Source: Siphlonurus alternatus (taxonomy: Eukaryota > Arthropoda > Insecta > Ephemeroptera > Siphlonuridae). Taken from it: a DNA stretch of 64,000 bases. The translations under genes and the position numbers were made by a program. Below the pieces are notes generated by a model. The model was given only the letters and a program-made list of their open reading frames with translations. It had not been told where the DNA came from and ran no database searches. The stretch lies in the NCBI GenBank assembly GCA_949825025.1, contig OX463778.1, forward strand, positions 10,096,733 to 10,160,732, read 5' to 3'. Shown here one piece after another: positions 1-11,974 of the stretch. Every line of letters begins with the position of its first letter. The stretch's first letter is position 1.

Positions 1-101
1 TTGCTAAATATGGCCGCCAATGCCATGGTTACTGCAGTAAGTGCACATTATTCACTTCACGTCGCATGCTAAAAAATCGCCATGTGAATTCTGCCTATTG
101 A
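1..101. repeat. Partial copy of the AAGGCGGATTCAC hairpin MITE
   Basis: The window opens inside a repeat that matches the right half of the elements at 1123-1344, 28414-28645 and 56896-57105. Shared words are the GGCCGCCAATG region, GTGCACATTATTC and AAAAATCGCCATGTGAATTC. The left half lies outside the window. Confidence 0.7.
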
Positions 102-559
102 CTGTAGCACGTGATTTTCTCGCTTTTCCCGCTGCATGGAAATGCACCTATAAGACACGAATATTCTACAATAAATTCTTCAAGTGACTATTTTGTTTTT
201 GATACACACCCTGAAAGTTTGTAGTTAATACAACCGACGTACTCGGTGTCTGAAACGCAGGCATAACCGTTGGCAGTGCCACACTCGCCCAAATTTCCAG
301 TCTTTGAAGCCTCAGACGGTTGATGCAACACAGCCGCTAATAACACCTGAAAAGACGGTGCTGTTGTAACTTGGGGCCTGGAAAGATCTAAAGTGACGAT
401 GTTCTTGCTATACGATATATGATCGAACTTTCGATTTTACCTCTGAACTCATTGAGGTCTAAGCTTAATTTTTTATGTAAACTATATTGAATTTATGGAA
501 TTTTATAAAAAATATTACCGTTAAGAAATGACAATGGACAACTTACACGATTTTTTTTT
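102..559. other. Intergenic, no gene seen
   Basis: AT-rich sequence with stop codons in all frames. I see no exon with splice signals, no RNA gene and no clear repeat. Confidence 0.5.
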
Positions 560-870
560 ATTGTAGAAATGAATAGAGAGCACCAAATTATGTTGCTCTG
601 AATTTTTTCAGATTTTTTTGAGACACGGTTTTATTTTTAAATAATTATTATTGAAAGTTCTGTAAGTTAAGTTGGCACCACAGCTGAATCCTTAATAAAA
701 AGGATAAGACCGAGACGCCTATTGACGCCTCCAGGGGGCGTGGCCGCACTTTCAATAATTTTATTATTTAAAAATAGTTCTGGGTTCAACAAAAATCTGA
801 AAATTATTCAGGGAAGCATAATTTGGTACCCTCTAATTCATTTCTGCAATAAAAAAATAATTTATGTTGT
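560..870. repeat. Hairpin MITE, TGCAGAAATG family, diverged
   Basis: Two inverted arms start ATTGTAGAAATGAATAGAG and end CTCTAATTCATTTCTGCAAT. Inner arms read TTGAAAGTTCT against ACTTTCAATAATTTT. It is an older relative of the copies at 2474-2796 and 40091-40411, sharing the arm order but not the TGACGTCA core. Confidence 0.75.
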
Positions 871-1122
871 CCATACCCATTGCAATAAATAAAATGAATA
901 TTTGATACAGATCGCCATAAGTTATTGCACTGATATTCGAGTTCTTTTACTATGTAAATTTCTTATTCACATAGTACTGTATGGTAAAATACAGTTAAAA
1001 CATAATTTAAAAATCACGATCTAATGATTTAAAAAGAAACTTCTGGTAAAATAAAGTGACTAATATTTTTAGCACTCTCTATACTATTAACAGCAAAATA
1101 GTAATAACCCATAAGCTGTTAA

Positions 1123-1344
1123 AAGGCGGATTCACATTGGCGATTTTTATCATGCGACGCGAAGCGAATAATGCGCACTTGCTGTAACATCCATTGGCGG
1201 CCATATTTTGGGGGAAAAGAGAATCGCAATTTAACGTGATATTAGCCGCCGCAATGGCGAATTCTCGATCGCTCGCCACATGGCATAGGATTTCACAGCT
1301 TTTGTGACAAAATCGCGTCGCATCGTTGCTGTCGCCATCTGAAT
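1123..1344. repeat. AAGGCGGATTCAC hairpin MITE
   Basis: The terminal inverted repeat is AAGGCGGATTCACATTGGCGA on the left, with TCGCCATCTGAAT on the right. Inner arms carry ATCATGCGACGCGAAGCG against TCGCGTCGCATCG. Copies of the same family lie at 1-101, 28414-28645 and 56896-57105. Confidence 0.75.
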
Positions 1345-2262
1345 ATATATTCAGAATATTATATATATAATATATATTTTTTTTGTCTAGTATTATATTA
1401 TATTATTATAGTTACTGACTTTAATATTTCTATAAAAATATTATAATCCAAAATTTTATAACACATATATTTTAAAAAATTATATTTCCGATTGATTTTG
1501 CTGCATGTTTTTGTCATACTCACAGAGATACAGATAGCCAAGTTCTTCATGTTAATTACGAAAGTTGAACTAATGAAGTGTGATAATTTTCTGCTGGTCC
1601 TTTTATATACTCAGCTTCCTGCCTTGAATTGTAGGTCTTATTATTATTTAATACCTCTACTTACTCGTTCGTGTACTAAAGGCTTAACCTGAGAAATTTG
1701 GACGAAAAATTCGCTACAACAGATTTTCTTCAAATTAATTTGGTGGACTCACAACAATCGTCAAATTAGCTCTGAATTTTTTCGGAATTTTTTAACCGTT
1801 GGTTTAATTATAATTAATTTATTTAAATGAGAATTTTGTATCCTTCCAATGTTAAATTTGTTAATTAGCATTGCAAAAAAACTATACAACAGATTCTTTT
1901 ACTTTTTTTTTTTACTAAAGCCTAATTTTTTAGACTATTTTTCTGAATTGTTTTCATACATTTTGAACCGTGGCGATGATCGTTTCCTATATGTGATGAG
2001 AAATGTGGCAACGTTCTCAAGGACTGTTGTCACCACCCCCTCCTAAAAATTTAAGCTCATTCCAATGAAAACAGTGTTGCCACTATAGACACGCCTCTTG
2101 ACCTTGACAGACAAATTCTCAGGTTATACCTTAAAAAAACTACACTTTAATTCAACAAGTACTTTTTAATATATATGATAACATACTTTCATTGTATAAT
2201 ATGTACCTAGAAGATTTTATATTATAAGTACAGGAGTGTACCGACGGGACTACAAAAAATGC
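1345..2262. other. Intergenic, no gene seen
   Basis: A TA-rich run near 1345-1400 is followed by unremarkable AT-rich sequence. Short open frames here lack codon bias, splice context or recognisable motifs. Confidence 0.5.
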
Positions 2263-2275
2263 CTATTTGTTTACA

Positions 2276-2454
2276 CAGGCGCGGATCCAGAAAAAAAATC
2301 GTGTGGGGGGGGGGGGTGGGGGGGCTGCCTCCATAAGGCCAATGTTAAAAAAAAATTTGAGTGGGGGAAATGCCTATATTGCCCATGTTAAATCCAAAAT
2401 TTCGGGGGGGGGGCTGCAGCCCCCCCAGCCCCCCTTGGATTCGCGCCTGTATTT
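2276..2454. repeat. G-rich element with GGCGCGGATCCA / TGGATTCGCGCC ends
   Basis: Short inverted ends enclose runs of up to 11 G on one side and matching C runs on the other, with GCCCATGTTAAAT inside. Related copies lie near 10556-10640, 42815-42920, 46170-46345 and 47465-47660. The G runs could form G-quadruplexes; that part is inference. Confidence 0.6.
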
Positions 2455-2473
2455 ACATGATATTGGCAACGAT

Positions 2474-2796
2474 GTGAATGGAGTACCAACCTCACATTAT
2501 TTTATTGCAGAAATGGATAGAGGGTGCAAAGTTGTGTTACCCTGATTTTTTTCATATTTTTTAGAGCCCAGGAACTATTTTTAAAAAATTATTGAAAGTT
2601 CTTTTTCTGAAGTCACAAGACGCCGCTCCTTAAGAAAAAGATAGGACTTGTCGCCGCGTGACGTCACAAAAAGGACTTTCAATAATTTTTTAAAAATACT
2701 TTCCGGGCTCTAAAAAATCTTAAAAAAATCAGGGTAGCATAACCTCTATGCCTGCAATAAAAAAATTGAGGTCAATACTCCATTGTATCTGTGAAG
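2474..2796. repeat. Hairpin MITE, TGCAGAAATGGATAG family, with a GACGTCA core
   Basis: Nearly perfect inverted arms run from AATGGAGTACCAACCTCA to GAGGTCAATACTCCATT. Each arm contains TTTTTAAAAAATTATTGAAAG, and the apex carries CGTGACGTCACAAAAAGG. It closely matches 40091-40411, which sits directly upstream of the lysozyme ATG. Confidence 0.85.
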
Positions 2797-4072
2797 TTTA
2801 TTGATAGAAAGTCATTCGATACTGCCTTCTCTTATCACTCATACCTTTATGCCAAACGTCTTTTATGACGTCACCCATAAGGTCTGTGTATATAGGCATA
2901 TATATATTATACCCGTCGGTACCTCTTATTGCAGTGCAATTTTTTTATTTCTTATTAATTACTGTGTTATGAAATGAAAATCAATATAATTATGTTTGTT
3001 GCAACAATTAGAATAACAATGATCAAATCACACTTCTTATGAATTTTAATTACTTCATTTAAAAATGTTTTACGCAATGCTGCTTATATAAATATAGATA
3101 CAAAATACATATTTTGGTGACCTCAAATGTTTGGACAATTGTTATCACTGTATGATAAGAACATTGTTTGTATTATTTCTGAAATAAAATCACAACTGCC
3201 TTTTAATAAGCTTACGTAAATAATAGTTGGTAACCTAAATTAATTGTTTTTCTATGGTAATAATTGCTACGTCATCACTTGATGAAATATTTACATAATT
3301 CTATTTTTGAAAACTGGACTCTATAATTTAAGTATTATAAAAGAATAAAATTATTTGGTAAATTAATGGGATAGCTTTTTAAAAGTAAATAAAAGTTAAA
3401 ATTTGAAATGATTGATTTGTTTTAAATTCATTAAGAAATTAAAATTAATATAATCATTGAATTAATTGTATTAAAGATTATTAATTTCACTGTAATTATA
3501 TATTTTATCTTAGAACATTATCAATTATCAGTACCCTACTTAACAGCAATGCCACATAAGGAAGGAATATTAATAAAAAACGCACCAACTACTATCAGAA
3601 CCAAAAAGGTGTACCCCTCTCCTTATGGAACTTGTATGCTATTCAGGGGCACACCTTTTTGGTTCTGATAATAGCATAGATTTCAGCTGTAATTGACCAA
3701 TACACACATGGTATTTACCAATATTTAGGATTTTTCCCATCTTAAAAGTTCATCCTTCTCGAAGCATATTTCAATTTCCAGCAGTGGAAATCGTGCAGAT
3801 ATAATGAAATACTATATAAATATTATAAATGAATTGGTACATAATAGTTTATGCAATCATAATATTTTAATATTAATTTAAATATATAATTTCAGTGAAG
3901 AGAATATTATTATTGTTATATTGAGATGAGAATTATTTGATTTAAAAAAAGAAAATCATTTTTCATTTAAATTGAACAACATGCTACATTTAAAATTATG
4001 TTAAAACCCAACTGTTATAAATTTATTAACTACTATTATATAACTTAATTGATTATACAAGCTATTATAATG
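2797..4072. other. Intergenic, one short palindrome only
   Basis: AT-rich sequence with no exon. It holds a palindrome at 3592-3674, whose arms CTATCAGAACCAAAAAGGTG and CACACCTTTTTGGTTCTGAT flank a short loop; this is probably another small MITE. Confidence 0.55.
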
Positions 4073-5232
4073 TACAGGGTGTTTACTCTGATTTGAAAGT
4101 TTTAAAGTGATAATTAAGGAATGAAGTTCGATGGTAATATAGACATGTCATACATCAAATTAAAGCTTACATTTTAAAATTTTCAAAACTCACATCATAA
4201 ATTACATGTGCGGACTTGTCTGTTTTTGAGTCGAAAAAGAAACAAAAATGAGCTGTTTTTTGTTCAAATATCGGTGGTAACATGAAATTAAAAATCCCTA
4301 TAAAAATTCTGGCTTGATTACAAGTTTGACTACACCAAATAACTCAAGGTTATGCTCATGAACACCGTTGGTACCCTGGCACAGGTTCACATTAACACAC
4401 GTTGCTAATCCCTTCGGCGTAACAGACTCGACTGCAGAGCTAAATTTCGCTGATGAAACTTTCCGGCATTTCACGCTGGCGACTGCATCTTTCGGGCAGC
4501 TTCTTTAAAAAAAATCAGGAGGAATGACGCCTGGGGACCAAAAGACTCATTTCGTGGGTCAATCATGCATGGCTGATCCAGTGACCTGTGGAAAGACGTT
4601 ATGGTTTTGCTGCTCCCACACTGCGTACACCCAGTGGCGGTCATTCGGAAAAAACATAACTTTTGTTCGCTTCGCGGGGGCCAAGTCAGCCTTGCAATTT
4701 ATCCTGGCATTTAAATGTGACTAATCGTAACGTGGAAACTTGTCAGGATGAACGCCACATGCATCTTAAAATTTTGTCAATGAACCAGAAACAGAAATGG
4801 AATGGTTCAAATTCGTAGAGAAACCACATTGTGGTAAAAAGCGTTACCCCTGGATAGGAGGAGTGCAATTTTTGTTTAAATGATCACCCATCCAACCACA
4901 AAACAGTCTTGTGCTGCTTTACTTTGGTGATCTAAGGAAAATTGGCCAAATGAATTAAATATCACTCCCACACCAACCTTGCAATCCACAGTGAAGGATT
5001 CAACAGTTAATTTCATGTTACCACCGATATTTGAACAAAAAAACGTACGGCTCATTTTTGTTTCTTTTTCGTCTCAAAAAAAGACAAGTCCACACATGTC
5101 ATTTGTAATGTAAAATTTGAAAATGTTAAAATGTAAGCTTTAATTTGATGTATATGACATGTCTATATTACCATCGAACTTCATTCCTTAATTATCACTT
5201 TAAAACGTTCAAATCAAAGTAAACACCCTGTA
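4073..5232. mobile_element. Foldback DNA element with 220-bp inverted arms and a nested SINE
   Basis: The left arm (4073-4292) starts TACAGGGTGTTTACTCTGAT. The right arm (5008-5232) is its reverse complement, ending AGTAAACACCCTGTA. Both arms carry TCGGTGGTAACATGAAATTA at their inner ends. No transposase frame is present. The centre (about 4340-4960) is a degraded minus-strand 5S-derived SINE, so the foldback arms were separated by, or captured, that insertion. Confidence 0.8.
4340..4960 (-). mobile_element. Degraded 5S-derived SINE inside the foldback element
   Basis: Read on the minus strand it shares blocks with the full SINE at 33378-33740: CACCCATCCAACCAC, CTTTACTTTGGTGATCT (5S head), a TTACCCCTGGATAGG block, and GTGGAAACTTGTCAGGATG (body). 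It is diverged and interrupted. Confidence 0.55.
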
Positions 5233-5605
5233 TATCAATTTATATCGTGTGAAACAAGGAAATAAAATAAAATGCTCCGCCGATGCATGATCGCCAGCAT
5301 ACCATGCAATATATCATAATTATATGTAATATGTAATTATACGTAAAATTTTATTATTATTATTTGTATTTGAAGATCGTATAAAAGCAAACTTAGCAAA
5401 CTCTGTTTTTGAATTTATAAAAGAAAATCACTCACGTTTATTCATGTAACGCATTTTATTTATTTTTTTAAGGAAATTTAACAACAATAAAATCAATCTA
5501 ATTTATTACTTAACTTATAACAATAATGTATAATTAACTATAGAAATATTTCAAATTTTAAACTACAAGGTTTACTCAAGGATACCTATATCAACTGCCG
5601 AGGTA
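5233..5605. other. 3' flank of chitin-binding gene copy 1
   Basis: AT-rich. Minus-strand polyadenylation-type AATAAA words occur as TTTATT at about 5439 and 5455-5462, within 170 bases of the stop codon. Confidence 0.4.
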
Positions 5606-7633
5606 TCATGCAGGATTTTTGCAAACCTTTGCTACACTTGCCAACTCACACCTGTTGACAGTAGGGTCAAATACAAATGATGCTAGACAATTGGTTTCCA
5701 CGGGTAACTGTCCAACTGTCACGCAAGTTAAATGAGCAGCTGATGGGAAAATCACAGCTGGGTTAGCCATTTTTCCTACGAAAGTGCACAACGCGGGCAC
5801 ACATTTTTTTGATGCCAAGTCGAATCGTTGCAGTTGCGGACATTTGTACATGTCATACTTGGTGTTAAGATCGGAGGGATCACAGTACAGGTAAAATCTT
5901 GGGTCTTTGGTATATAACTGGAAGCCTGTGAAGCCAGCGGGACAAACTGAGGTGGGACATTCTGCTGACTTGACGCAATCGTTGACGGTGGTTGACGCGT
6001 AAAATCCAGTGGCACACTCTAAGACAGATTCAGGCGTCAATTGAAGTCCATCGCAGATGAAGAATAAGCGGCAGTTGGTTGGATCAGGGAATATTCCTAC
6101 TTCACTGCACCGAAATGTGCTAGCCTTGCAAACCGGAGACTGGATATTGCTGCAGATTCCGGCATCACAAAATGGTGTAGCTGCAGGACACGCCGAGGTC
6201 TGGGGATTGGCGTATTCACCCAGGTTGTTCTTGAAGCATTTTGTCACAGTGTTGCAGTTTTTGCAGGAGAAAGCAGCACCGTTGCATTCTGGTGCTGCAG
6301 CTGCAGCAACTATAGTAGACCTTCGGGCAATCGGAGCATAGCAGCCTTTAACCTGAAGAAAAAGGGAAAGAATAATGGTTAATTATAATTTTGTATTCCC
6401 AAGCCGAGATATATATATCAGCTACCTTAGTCAAAGTCGGAGCATGGAAACCGAGTTCTTTCCAATATCAGTGACAGCCAGTAGAATATAATAACATATA
6501 TTTATTTAATATATTATATGATATTATAAAAAAATATATATTTTTAATAGCTGGTTAACTGTATCTATAGGGTACACCATTTTGAAGAATTAAGAAATGT
6601 GGATGAGAGTAATTTCAGCATTTCAGCAAGCGTTATAAAGGAGAAGGAGAAATTTAAGAAGCGTTTTTCTTATACCTATATTATATACCTGCTTGTATAA
6701 AAATTGCTTCTTAAAAAAAACGCTCCTCACATCGCTCCTTAAAACGCTTCTGGAATCGCTCTCGTATATAGTTACTTAGATTATAAATGTTCTATATAAG
6801 TATATATTCCATACTTTTTCAGTACAATATTTCACACTTTTTTTCCGTTTTAAAAGAGTTAGGGCCGGTCCTTTCCCCCCTCGGTAATGCTAGGGTCAAT
6901 AGTAATTCATCCCCCTCTCACCTGGCTGATTGGCACACAGGAGGTACCGTTGAAGGCCAGGTTGGCACCACACGACCGCGCCCTCGCCACGAAGCCACTC
7001 TCGACCGTGGCGCACGTCACGTATTTGGTGCACTCGGAAGGGTGAGGCACCACGCCGATCTGTGAGCAGAGCGTGGCCAGCTCCTCGTCGCTCTGAGCAC
7101 CACACAGCGCGGCGGACATCACCTGAGAAGAACAAACCATCATGAAAGCTAAAATACGATATTTTTTGTTCGGCTTCGTAAAAAGTCAGCTAAAACAGAC
7201 TTAAAATTTTAGGTTATTCACTTTATTCAATTCATTTTTTGGCTTTAACCGAGTTTTCTTGGCACTTGCAAAACCACTGGGCAGAGCAACAACGCGCCAA
7301 AACTATATACTAGGCACAAGCCGAGTTTTAGCCAATCAGAAAGCCGTATACATGGCGTAAGACAAAACTGAAAAGCTCGTATTTTTACTTCCATTGGCTC
7401 AATATATTAAACATAAAAGAGAAAGAGTCTTATATAAAGAAAAGTAATCATAATATAAAAATTCTTTAAGTGGACCTATACCTATGTCTACTTTATGATT
7501 ACTGAATTCAAGTGAACAATTATAACCTACTTTTATAGCTAGTTGTACAGTGCAGTACTAATTTACAAGTGAATAACGTTATACTCACCACCGCAAGGAA
7601 GAGCGCTAGGAGACACATGCTGCGTTCTGCCAT
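5606..7633 (-). CDS. Secreted multi-CBM14 (peritrophin-like) chitin-binding protein, copy 1
   Basis: Three exons, minus strand: 7633-7589, 7122-6922 and 6352-5606, joined at GTGAGT/CAG, GTGAGA/CAG boundaries, all phase 0, giving 330 residues. Residues 1 to about 23 form a hydrophobic signal peptide (starts MAERSMCLLALFLAV). Exon 2 is one complete six-cysteine CBM14 domain (LCGAQSDEEL...SCVPISQ). Exon 3 holds a Cys-rich module, then two further CBM14-type domains (CRLFFICDG...NDC and FYLYCDPSD...KKC) and a C-terminal Cys-rich module ending KVCKNPA. Family knowledge: such proteins bind chitin in peritrophic matrix or cuticle. It is one of three tandem copies and the only one whose intron 2 (569 bp) lacks large insertions. 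The intact frame suggests a working gene. Substrate and tissue are inferred. Confidence 0.88.
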
Positions 7634-7638
7634 GCTGC

Positions 7639-7676
7639 TGACTGCACCTAACTTTTTTTTTAGGCTCTTATATACC
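7639..7676 (-). promoter_or_regulatory. TATA box and initiator of copy 1
   Basis: On the minus strand GGTATATAAG (7676-7667) lies about 30 bases before GTGCAGTCAG (7648-7639), an initiator-like CAGT. This leaves a 5' UTR of about 10 bases before the ATG at 7633. The same arrangement is kept in copies 2 and 3. Confidence 0.7.
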
Positions 7677-7954
7677 AGCCAAAACATACGTAGTAATATT
7701 TGCAATCAAACAAAACAACCAAAGTCATGCAAATTTAAATGTGCAATAAATATATTACCTAGGCTAGCCTTCATATTTGGCCTAGCTTTTATAGTTTACA
7801 TATAGTTTATTGTCTTAAATTTGCAGATTGTAAAAAACTATGTCCAGGTTTATGTGCTCATGCTAATTTGTGTCGAGCTCCTTGAAACATTGTTTTACTT
7901 TGAAGTAATATATACTACGTATATATAATATATAATAATATTAATAATATATTA

Positions 7955-8466
7955 TGTATATTAGCAACCAAAGCCGAATTTGGACATTTTCAAAAAAAAT
8001 TGACCAAAACTAGTTTTGTTTTTTGCATTTTGACCAAAATCCGAAATGAACAAATATTTCGGCTTTTGGTCATTTAAATTTGATCACAACTAGTTGTGTT
8101 CAAATTGTGAAAAACAAAAACCGACTAGACAGAGCTCATAGGCTTTTGGTCAAATAAAATTAATCAAATCTAGTTATGGTTAAATCAGAAAAAACAAAAC
8201 CAGATGTGAACTTTATTTCGGCTTTTGGGCACTTTTTCACATGCTTAGGTTTGATCATTTCATTTACGCAACTAACTGATATTCGTGTTTCATTGTATAT
8301 AAGACTATAAGCAGTACACTTGATTTTATATTTTATTTTTATGTTATTTTTATTTTTTAATAAAATTAATCAAGTTTAAATATTTTAATAATACTTTAAC
8401 AGTATACACGATAGAATTAACTCATAAAAAAATCAAAAAATCTCACCTCCAAAAAACTGTTAAAAG

Positions 8467-8524
<58 letters not shown>

Positions 8525-9238
8525 CATTTTGTCTATATATTATGCTCACTGTATAATCTGGCCTGCAAATAATTTCTCTTTTCCCTCCCTCCTGCGCCCC
8601 CTTCACAATGTTCAGATGGGAAACCCCTCTATCCCGCCTCAAGTATAATAAACAGAAATTGTCAGAAATCAACTCCATAGCGCCAGTTCTATTTATTGGC
8701 AATATTGGCATGCGCCAAAAGGGTTTTAATTATATATAGTGAGAAAAATAAATATATAACTTGTCTCGTAAATCGAAGAAATCATTATTTATTTAATTTC
8801 TCATTATTAACTATTATAGGATACGCATTAGCATGAAATAAAGTAAGGTGTACTCATAAAATGAAACACGAATATTATTTAGTCTTGTAAATGAAATGAC
8901 CTAACCCATGCAGCTACGGTTATAAACATGTGTATGAAAAAGCGCCCAAAAGCCAAAATAAAGTTCACATCGAGTTTTTTTTTTCTGATTTAACCGTAAC
9001 TAGATTTGGTTAATTGTTAATTTTGTTTGAACAAAAGACTCTCTCTCCCTCTCTCATTGGGTTTTGGTTTTTACGATTTGAACACAATTAGTTATGATCA
9101 AATTTAAATGACCAAAATCTGAAATATTTGTTCATTTCGGGTTTTAGTCAAAATGAAAAAAAAAAAAAAAACACAACCAGTTTCAGTCACTTTTTTTGGA
9201 CGATGTCTGAATTCGTCTTTGGGTGCTAACATATTATA
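7955..9238. mobile_element. 1.28-kb foldback element upstream of copy 1
   Basis: The left arm (7961-8265) begins TTAGCAACCAAAGCCGAATT. The right arm (8935-9231) is its imperfect reverse complement, ending AATTCGTCTTTGGGTGCTAA. Arms repeat TTTCGGCTTTTGG, TTGATCACAACTAGTTGTG and GATGTGAACTTTATTT. The loop holds a (TA)n run at 8472-8522. No transposase frame is seen. Parts of the same element recur at 17035-17460 and 23090-23450 as part of the gene duplication. Confidence 0.75.
8472..8522. repeat. (TA)n microsatellite
   Basis: Uninterrupted TA dinucleotide repeat, about 50 bp. Confidence 0.95.
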
Positions 9239-9937
9239 TAATATACTTCAAGGTAAAGCAACGTTTCAAGGAGCCTGACACAAATTAGCATGAGTACATT
9301 ATCCTGGACCAGAGAGCTTACTTTCGTCCCTTCCCACCTTCAATAACAACGTATTTGAAGACACGACTATATATATTAGTGCATGGATGTTGATAATGTC
9401 GCTTTAGCCTGAGGCAAGGCAGTGAAGGGGGGTTCAGGAGGAGGAGTAATGACTGCAATGCACCTACAAGGACTACAAGGAACACAGCGAAAAAAACGAT
9501 AAAACAAAATATGAATGGTTGAGTTTATGACCTGTCACTCCTCCCATCCCCTTCTCTCTGCTATTATAAGATCTGATAAACCGTGACCGCGACATGCAAG
9601 ACCCCTCTTTAGGTCGTGTCTTCAATTATAATGACAAATGACATGACCACATGACGAAAGACTCCCTTGAACCTTCTACTAGCCATGCATTATATACCCT
9701 TTCTCTGATATTTATATGGAACATTGAAGTCTATATAGTATTGATTTTTTACTCCAATAAACACCCTATAATTATTTTTTCTCAAATTATTTTTTTTTAA
9801 AGGGAGGGCACCGAATTATATGCTACTTAATATCTACCCCTATGCACCGGAACGAAAATTTGCGAGTATGAAAATCATTTTAAAATTTAATTTTATTTTA
9901 AGTGCAGCCACTTACAGTATAGAGGCAGTTGGTGCTA
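9239..9937. other. Intergenic, no gene seen
   Basis: It contains weak inverted words TTTGAAGACACGACT (near 9352) and GTCGTGTCTTCAATT (near 9616), perhaps an old foldback element. No coding signal is seen. Confidence 0.4.
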
Positions 9938-10098
9938 ATGGGTGCGATTCACGAAGCAGTTAGCCAAGTTTCTAACCACTTTTAGCTTAACCACGGTTAA
10001 CTAGGGTGGTTTAACACGTAAAACAGGTATTGTTAAACGTGGTTAAGCTTAACGTGGTTAGAAACCATGCAGGCTAACTGCTTCGTGAATTGCACCCA
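9938..10098. repeat. Palindromic MITE, GGGYGCGATTCACGA family, copy A
   Basis: Almost perfectly self-complementary: GGTGCGATTCACGAAGCAGTTAGCC pairs with the 3' end GCTAACTGCTTCGTGAATTGCACC. Internal TGGTTAACCACG-type words repeat. It is flanked by AAT on both sides, a possible 3-bp target duplication. Other copies: 27852-28007, 45738-45854, 47223-47353 and 62075-62238. Confidence 0.9.
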
Positions 10099-10974
10099 AT
10101 ATTGCTAATAAAACGATATAATATAGCTAAAATGCTAAGGCTTGCGAGTACAATTAAAAAATATTTTGTGCAATACTTTTAAAAATCCATTCGGGTAAAA
10201 TTATTTTTCTAAAGAGAAAGGAGTTCTTTAATCTGTTTGCTTTCTAATAAATATTATAATATACCTTTTCCTTTTTTAATAAATTATTTATTGAACACAA
10301 ATGACATTGTACAGTAGAGATTATAATAAAATGATGCCCTATAAGAGTAAAAATATGATAATACATATACATACAAACAAAAACATATTATACAGTATTA
10401 ATATTATAATCATTGTAAAACATTATGTAGGACATTTTTTTTTTAAATATCATTAAATTAATAACTTTCATTGATAATTTTATTTTTAAAGTCGTTCATT
10501 GTAATGTGTGAAAATTTAAGTATAATTTAAAAGGAAAATTTTTAGTGGTCCTTTAAAAAATCACGCCTGTGGCGGGCTAGAGCCCCCACCCCCTTTTCTT
10601 TGAAGTGGTTGTCTCCGCCTATGTGAACCATGATTCTTGCTTGCTTGGTAGAAATTTACGGCCCAAATAAGTCTGATTATATTATACATGTCTTAGTTAG
10701 ATGTCTTATATATATAATATATTATACTTATAAAGTATATTATAATGAATAAGAATTTATTATTTCATTCGTACAGTATATTTGCAGATTATACAAGCAA
10801 CCTCTGGTTTTGAACTAATAATAGAAAAACACTCATTTTTATACTATATATTATGTAATATATATATATATATATATATTCATATGCATTTTAACATTTT
10901 TAAGGATTTATAGGATTTTATTTTTATTAGTCATAAGTACAGCTACTTAAATAAATTTGATTATATTGTTACTT
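10099..10974. other. Intergenic, no gene seen
   Basis: AT-rich, with a fragment of the G/C-run element near 10556-10640 (GGCGGGCTAGAGCCCCCACCC). No exon is evident. A (TA)n tract follows near 10858-10880. Confidence 0.45.
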
Positions 10975-11095
10975 GAGGCCTGTTCGTAAACCCTGCTCGG
11001 TGTACACTTTCTGCACCCAATCAACCTTATGTACATGGATATAAGGTCGATTGGGTGTAGAAAGTGTACAAAGAGCAGGGTTTACGAACAGGCCT
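10975..11095. repeat. Long palindrome just past the stop codon of copy 2
   Basis: Arms of about 47 bases (AGGCCTGTTCGTAAACCCTGCTC and GAGCAGGGTTTACGAACAGGCCT, continuing through the ACACTTTCT..AATC words) surround a short loop. It ends 50 bases from the stop of chitin-binding copy 2, so it would lie in that transcript's 3' UTR or terminator region. Probably a small MITE. Confidence 0.85.
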
Positions 11096-11974
11096 TTGGT
11101 CTTCTTGTTATTTCCAAATATATAAAAGTATTTCAAATTATCGATTACAAGTTCTTATAATCAGGTATATCTGGATCTTCCGGAGCTGGAGGATTAGTGC
11201 AAACCTTTGCTATGGTTGCTAACTCGCACCTGTTGAAAGTAGGGTCAAATACAAGTGGTGAACAAGAGGTTTTCTTGGGTTCCACTCCAACTGCCGTGCA
11301 AGTTAAATGAGCATCTGGAGTAGTCGCAGCTGGATCAGCCATTTTTCCTACGAAAGTGCACAATGCGGGCACACATTTTTTTGATGCCAAGTCGAATCGT
11401 TGCAGTTGCGGACATTTGTACAAGTCATACTTGGCGTTAAGATCGGAGGGATCACAGTACAGGTAAAATCTTGGGTCTTTGGTATATAACTGGAAGCCTG
11501 TGAAGGTAGCGGGACAAACTGAGGTGGGACACTCTGTTGACTTGACGCAATCGTTGACGGTGGTTGACGCGTAAAATCCAGTGGCACACTCTAAGACAGA
11601 TTCAGGCGTCAATTGAAGTCCATCGCAGATGAAGAATAAGCGGCAGCTTGTTGGATCAGGAAATAATCCCATTTCACTGCAACGAAATGATTCACCCTTG
11701 CAAGCCGGAGACTGGATATTGCTGCAGATTCCGGCATCACAAAATGGTGTAGCTGTTGGACACACTGAGGTTTGCGGGTTGGCATATACACCCAGGTTGT
11801 TCTTGAAGCATTTTTGTCACAGTTTTGCAGTCCAGGCAGGAGAAAGCAGCATTGTTGCAGACTGGTTCTGCAGCTGCAGCAATTATAGACATTATAGTAG
11901 AGCTCAAGGGGGCAATCGGAGCATAACAGTCTGTAACCTGAAGAAAAAGGGAAAGAAAAGATTGGTTACAATGT

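Noticed and set aside
6896..7143. Alternative minus-strand frame MFFSGDVRRAV and plus-strand frames over chitin-binding exons
   Set aside because: Out-of-frame readings of exon 2; the CBM14 frame has the conserved cysteines and correct phases.
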